Assembly (NCBI GenBank): GCA_025980765.1
Contig: JAICXB010000005.1
Location: forward strand, 34,653-98,652
Source of the DNA: Terriglobales bacterium
Lineage (GTDB): Bacteria; Acidobacteriota; Terriglobia; Terriglobales; Acidobacteriaceae
DNA length: 64,000 bases
Reading direction: 5' to 3'
Both the position numbers and the translations under genes were made by a program. This document shows positions 61,269 through 64,000 of the stretch, one piece after another. Numbering within the stretch: the stretch's first letter is position 1; each line of letters starts with the position of its first letter. Under the pieces are notes generated by a model that was not told the DNA's origin, did not search any database, and worked only from the letters and a program-made list of their open reading frames with translations.

Positions 61269-62663
61269 TTACTTCACCGCGTCAGCTACGATGGTCCGAT
61301 GACCTGAAAGTCCCTGCTCGGTCGCGGAACTAACAAGTACCCTGATCCACTTATTTGGGGCATGCTCGCCCTCTATTTGGAGCTTCAGGAAATTGTCGGT
61401 GAGCGTGGATGTGGATCCGTGTTCTTGCGAAGCTAGCGTGATCGCTTCAACCGTCTTTCCGACAAAGCCTTTGCGAAATTGCAGGTTCTTTTCGGCTGCG
61501 AGTTCGCGCAGAATTCGATTGCGTTCGCGGGCAATAGTAAGTGGAACCTGCTCGGGAGAGGAAGCTGCCGGGGTGCCCGGACGCGGCGAGTATGTAAACA
61601 CGTGGAGATACGTGAACGGCAGATCGGCGATAAAGCTGCGGGATTCTTCGAATAACTCATCGCTCTCGCCGGGGAAGCCAACCATAACATCGGCGCCAAA
61701 GGCTGCGTCGGGAATCAGTGTGTGAATTTTTTCGATTTTTTCCGCGTAATGCCAGGGACGGTATTTGCGATGCATGTTGCGCAGCACACGGTCGCTGCCG
61801 GACTGCAGCGGCATGTGCACGTGCTTGGCGATGCGGGGTGACGAAGCGACGAGGTGAATCAGATCATCGCTCCAGTCCATGGGCTCGATGGAGCTGAGGC
61901 GCAGCTTCTCGATGCTGGTGTGCTCCAGAATTGCGCGCAGCAGGTCAACAAAATTGTTCTGCTTGCCAAAATCTCGGCCCCAGCGGCCCAGATTGATCCC
62001 GGAGATAACGATTTCCCGATATCCCGCACGCTCGAGCTCCGTGATTTCATGCAACACCGCAGCGAGAGGCAATGACCGGCTCTGCCCACGCACTGAGGGA
62101 ATCACGCAGAACGAGCAGCGATTATTACACCCGTCCTGCACCTTCAAATTGGGACGCGTCCGTTCCATTGCATCGAACACGGGAGCTGCGACGAGCTCGG
62201 TATGCGCAAAGATGTCGCTCACGTAGAGAGACGAAGAAACTTGCGTAGGCCCGGAAATATTCTTCAGAGGAACGAATCCGGGGGCGTGGTTCAAATCGCG
62301 CCCGGACGCTGGGTTGAGAGCCGTAAATTCAGCAGAAACTATCTCCGCGATGCGGTGTTTGTGCGAATTGCCGACCACCCATGTAACTCCGTCGAGTTGA
62401 GCGATTTCCGCAGGAGCGCGCTGCGCATAGCATCCCGTAACCAGAATCCTGGCTTGGGGTTGGCGGCGCCGAATGCGGCGAACCGCGGCGCGAGCATCGT
62501 GATCGGCGGCGGATGTAACTGTGCAGGTGTTGAGAACCACCAGCTGGGCTTGTTCCGCGTCCCTGACGCGCCGCATTCCCATACTGGAGAGTTGGCGCTC
62601 GATGGCCGAGCCATCTGCCTGCGCAGCACGACATCCGAAGTTCTCAATGTAGTAACCGCTCAC
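61269..62663 (-). CDS. mtaB: tRNA ms2t6A37 methylthiotransferase MtaB
   Basis: 464 residues, radical-SAM MiaB/MtaB family. The N-terminal UPF0004 domain has ENFGCRAAQADG, LNTCTVTSAAD and VTGCYAQRAP, supplying three Cys for the auxiliary cluster. The radical-SAM Cys triad is CNNRCSFCVIPSVRGQSRS. The C-terminal TRAM domain is the final 65 residues. The NTCTVTSAAD form and IPSVRGQSRS fit MtaB rather than MiaB. It methylthiolates t6A37 in tRNAs decoding ANN codons. It ends about 135 nt before infC on the same strand. Confidence 0.93.
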   Translation of the reverse strand: MSGYYIENFGCRAAQADGSAIERQLSSMGMRRVRDAEQAQLVVLNTCTVTSAADHDARAAVRRIRRRQPQARILVTGCYAQRAPAEIAQLDGVTWVVGNSHKHRIAEIVSAEFTALNPASGRDLNHAPGFVPLKNISGPTQVSSSLYVSDIFAHTELVAAPVFDAMERTRPNLKVQDGCNNRCSFCVIPSVRGQSRSLPLAAVLHEITELERAGYREIVISGINLGRWGRDFGKQNNFVDLLRAILEHTSIEKLRLSSIEPMDWSDDLIHLVASSPRIAKHVHMPLQSGSDRVLRNMHRKYRPWHYAEKIEKIHTLIPDAAFGADVMVGFPGESDELFEESRSFIADLPFTYLHVFTYSPRPGTPAASSPEQVPLTIARERNRILRELAAEKNLQFRKGFVGKTVEAITLASQEHGSTSTLTDNFLKLQIEGEHAPNKWIRVLVSSATEQGLSGHRTIVADAVK

Positions 62664-62681
62664 GGTGTTATCATAACGGTT

Positions 62682-62715
62682 GTTGAGTGTGGCTCGAGGT
62701 TGAGTGTGGCTCGAG
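62682..62715. repeat. Perfect 17-bp tandem duplication
   Basis: GTTGAGTGTGGCTCGAG occurs twice in a row (62682-62698 and 62699-62715), upstream of mtaB on its strand and 106 nt before the response regulator start. Probably a recent slippage event in the shared promoter region. Confidence 0.85.
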
Positions 62716-62820
62716 ATAGTCTAACAACTCACTTCATGGTTAGGCGCATCTCAGCTTCTCTGGACTGCATCTCTGAATTGCCCGGTCGATTGGCCGGCTG
62801 AACTTCCCCTGGAGTCTTCG

Positions 62821-63282
62821 ATGAAACGGCGCATCCTGCTGGTTGATGACGAACTCGCTATTCTTCTTACCCTGAAAGCGATCCTGGAAATCAACGGATT
62901 CGAGGTGGAAACCGCCGCCTCAGCCAAAGAAGCCAAAGGCAAGCTCCCGGATGGGGTGTATCACATGGTGATCACCGACATGCGTATGGAGAGCGAAACC
63001 GCCGGCTACGAAGTAATCCGCGAAGCCAAAAAGCAGGACTACGATCCTGCTGTCGCCATCCTCACCGCCTTCCCGCTCTTAGGCAGCGACTGGAAGGAAG
63101 AGGGCGCTGATTCGATGCTGGTGAAGCCAATGAACACCAATGATCTGCTTCGACAGATCGAAGCGTTGCTGATCTCGCACGAAGATAGACGCCAGGAACG
63201 GCATGCCAATAGTGGAACCCCTAAAAAAAAATCCGCGAGTCAGGGCTTTGAAAGCCGCAGCGCCGTAGCCAAACACGTGTAG
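62821..63282 (+). CDS. Response regulator (receiver-only)
   Basis: 153 residues. Receiver domain over residues 1-118: acidic pair in LLVDDE (Asp9, Asp10), phospho-acceptor Asp53 in ITDMRM, Thr in AILTAF and Lys in MLVKPMN. The C-terminal 35 residues are basic and low complexity (KKKSASQGFESR) with no output domain, so it is a CheY/Spo0F-like relay or acts by protein contact. No histidine kinase is adjacent. A terminator follows. Confidence 0.9.
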   Translation: MKRRILLVDDELAILLTLKAILEINGFEVETAASAKEAKGKLPDGVYHMVITDMRMESETAGYEVIREAKKQDYDPAVAILTAFPLLGSDWKEEGADSMLVKPMNTNDLLRQIEALLISHEDRRQERHANSGTPKKKSASQGFESRSAVAKHV

Positions 63283-63305
63283 TTTTCCGGAATTGGATGC
63301 AAAGG

Positions 63306-63330
63306 ACCCGCCGAAATGGCGGGTTTTGTA
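63306..63330 (+). terminator. Rho-independent terminator of the response regulator
   Basis: ACCCGCC, loop GAAAT, GGCGGGT, then TTTGTATTTT. Starts 24 nt after the stop codon. Canonical on the plus strand. Confidence 0.9.
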
Positions 63331-63365
63331 TTTTCGGGGACAAGCAAAATTAAGGTCATACCAGC

Positions 63366-63436
63366 AGATGCCCACGGATCGCACGGATCAAATATCAATC
63401 ACACCAAAGGTAAATCCGTGTGATCCGTGCTCATGG
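63366..63436. repeat. CACGGATC-word inverted repeat
   Basis: Left arm CCCACGGATCGCACGGATC; right arm complement GAGCACGGATCACACGGATTT. It lies between the convergent response regulator and zinc-ribbon genes. Same word class as at 21982-22105. Confidence 0.75.
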
Positions 63437-63450
63437 TAGAGGTTTTGCCC

Positions 63451-63759
63451 TTACGCTGTGGCTCCTGCAGCGCGACGTTGCTGGAAGCACTCGCGGCAGA
63501 AGACCGGGCGTCCCTGCGTTGGCTTGAACGGAACCGTGGTGTCCTTGCCGCAGCCGGAACAGGTTGTGCGGGTCTCGACTTTTTGATAATTCGAGGTAGG
63601 ATTTGCGCCTACTGCAGCTGCGCGCTTGGTCTTGCAAGGCTTGCAGCGCTTAGGCTCATTCTTGAATTGTTTGTCGTGGAAGAAGAGTTGTTCACCGGCT
63701 GTGAACAAGAACTCCGAACCGCAGTCCACACACTTTAACAGCCTGTCCTGGAATTCCAT
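63451..63759 (-). CDS. Small zinc-ribbon protein (two CxxC pairs of pairs)
   Basis: 102 residues from the ATG at 63759. Four Cys pairs: CVDC, CKPC, CSGC and CREC. The first half (MEFQDRLLKCVDCGSEFLFTAGEQLFF) is the common probable-zinc-ribbon domain; the second (CSGCGKDTTVPFKPTQGRPVFCREC) is the CxxC-x17-CxxC domain frequent in acidobacteria and related phyla. Function is unknown; nucleic-acid or protein binding is likely. The frame is open to 63831, but that extension is basic, unlike the family. Confidence 0.88.
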   Translation of the reverse strand: MEFQDRLLKCVDCGSEFLFTAGEQLFFHDKQFKNEPKRCKPCKTKRAAAVGANPTSNYQKVETRTTCSGCGKDTTVPFKPTQGRPVFCRECFQQRRAAGATA

Positions 63760-63927
63760 TGGAAAAGCCCCCGTTCTCTCCTGCGAATTACCCGGATGCT
63801 TCCCCTTAGTCGGCGTAGCAAGCCGTCGCAAGATTTGTTCCCAACATCAGGTTCGGCCCTGCCGTTCCGCGATGCCGCGGCCCGGCTTACAAAGTAGGTC
63901 TGGAAAAACTTCTTGTCCAAGATGGTG

Positions 63928-63955
63928 AAAAGGGCCGCTTGGTAGCGGCCCTTTT
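63928..63955. terminator. Bidirectional terminator hairpin near the right edge
   Basis: AAAAGGGCCGC, loop TTGGTA, GCGGCCCTTTT: a perfect 11-bp stem with A and T runs on both sides, so it can end transcripts from either strand. The 63760-64000 stretch has no supported gene; the hairpin implies a gene beyond the window reading toward it. Confidence 0.85.
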
Positions 63956-64000
63956 CCGGTAACTTAGTCCTGTTCCCGGCGTACCATTTTACGGGTTCGC

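Overview
The window looks like a chromosomal segment of an acidobacterium (Terriglobia / Koribacter-like). The evidence is two large orphan MacB/FtsX permeases of the acidobacterial ADOP type (5562-7991 and 53727-56201), a VPS10/sortilin-like beta-propeller exoprotein, the moderately high GC, and intergenic DNA full of short-word inverted repeats. There is no prophage, IS element, CRISPR array, rRNA or tRNA. The taxonomic call is inference from gene families.

Layout. 0-5.5 kb: a membrane zinc-ribbon protein, then a tightly overlapping Mrp/Mbh-type cation antiporter operon (E-F-G-MbhD-B-C-D) with no full MrpA. 5.5-16 kb: ADOP permease, TrmJ-like methyltransferase, MmcQ/YjbR protein, alpha/beta hydrolase, threonine dehydratase, SH3/TPR exoprotein, UppP, FtsK. 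16-20 kb (minus strand): a PIN toxin with an unusual 209-residue partner, a DMT exporter, a short glutaredoxin gene with an in-frame UGA at the catalytic cysteine position (a probable selenoprotein that ORF callers would miss), and a CDF metal exporter. 20-30 kb: PpiC chaperone, epimerase, MenG/UbiE, AroB, NadB, an FHA-GAF-SpoIIE phosphatase, then a split polyphosphate:AMP phosphotransferase next to adenylate kinase.

30-42 kb: a truncated TPR remnant, a BioF2-like acyltransferase, ThiO, a sortase beside a candidate sorting-signal substrate, PolX, a cold-shock protein, a Nudix hydrolase, a DUF2520 protein and an APC permease. 42.9-48 kb: an iron-uptake cluster (FTR1-DUF2318 fusion, two FtsX permeases, and an ABC ATPase fused to a DtxR/IdeR-like metal-sensing module) behind a Fur-box-like palindrome. 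48-56 kb: VPS10 protein, methylmalonyl-CoA mutase large subunit behind a long leader, second ADOP. 56-62.7 kb (minus strand): infC-rpmI-rplT-pheS-pheT with mtaB upstream; infC apparently uses an AUC start. 62.8-64 kb: response regulator and zinc-ribbon protein.

Most likely unusual biology: the UGA-containing glutaredoxin with a bSECIS-like hairpin 32 nt downstream of the UGA; the ABC-ATPase/DtxR fusion; the split PAP plus Adk set, which could turn polyphosphate and AMP into ATP; the sortase/substrate pair in a presumably diderm organism; and the PIN/winged-helix pair with its own operator. The intergenic regions also carry at least a dozen hairpins made of repeated 6-12-nt words.
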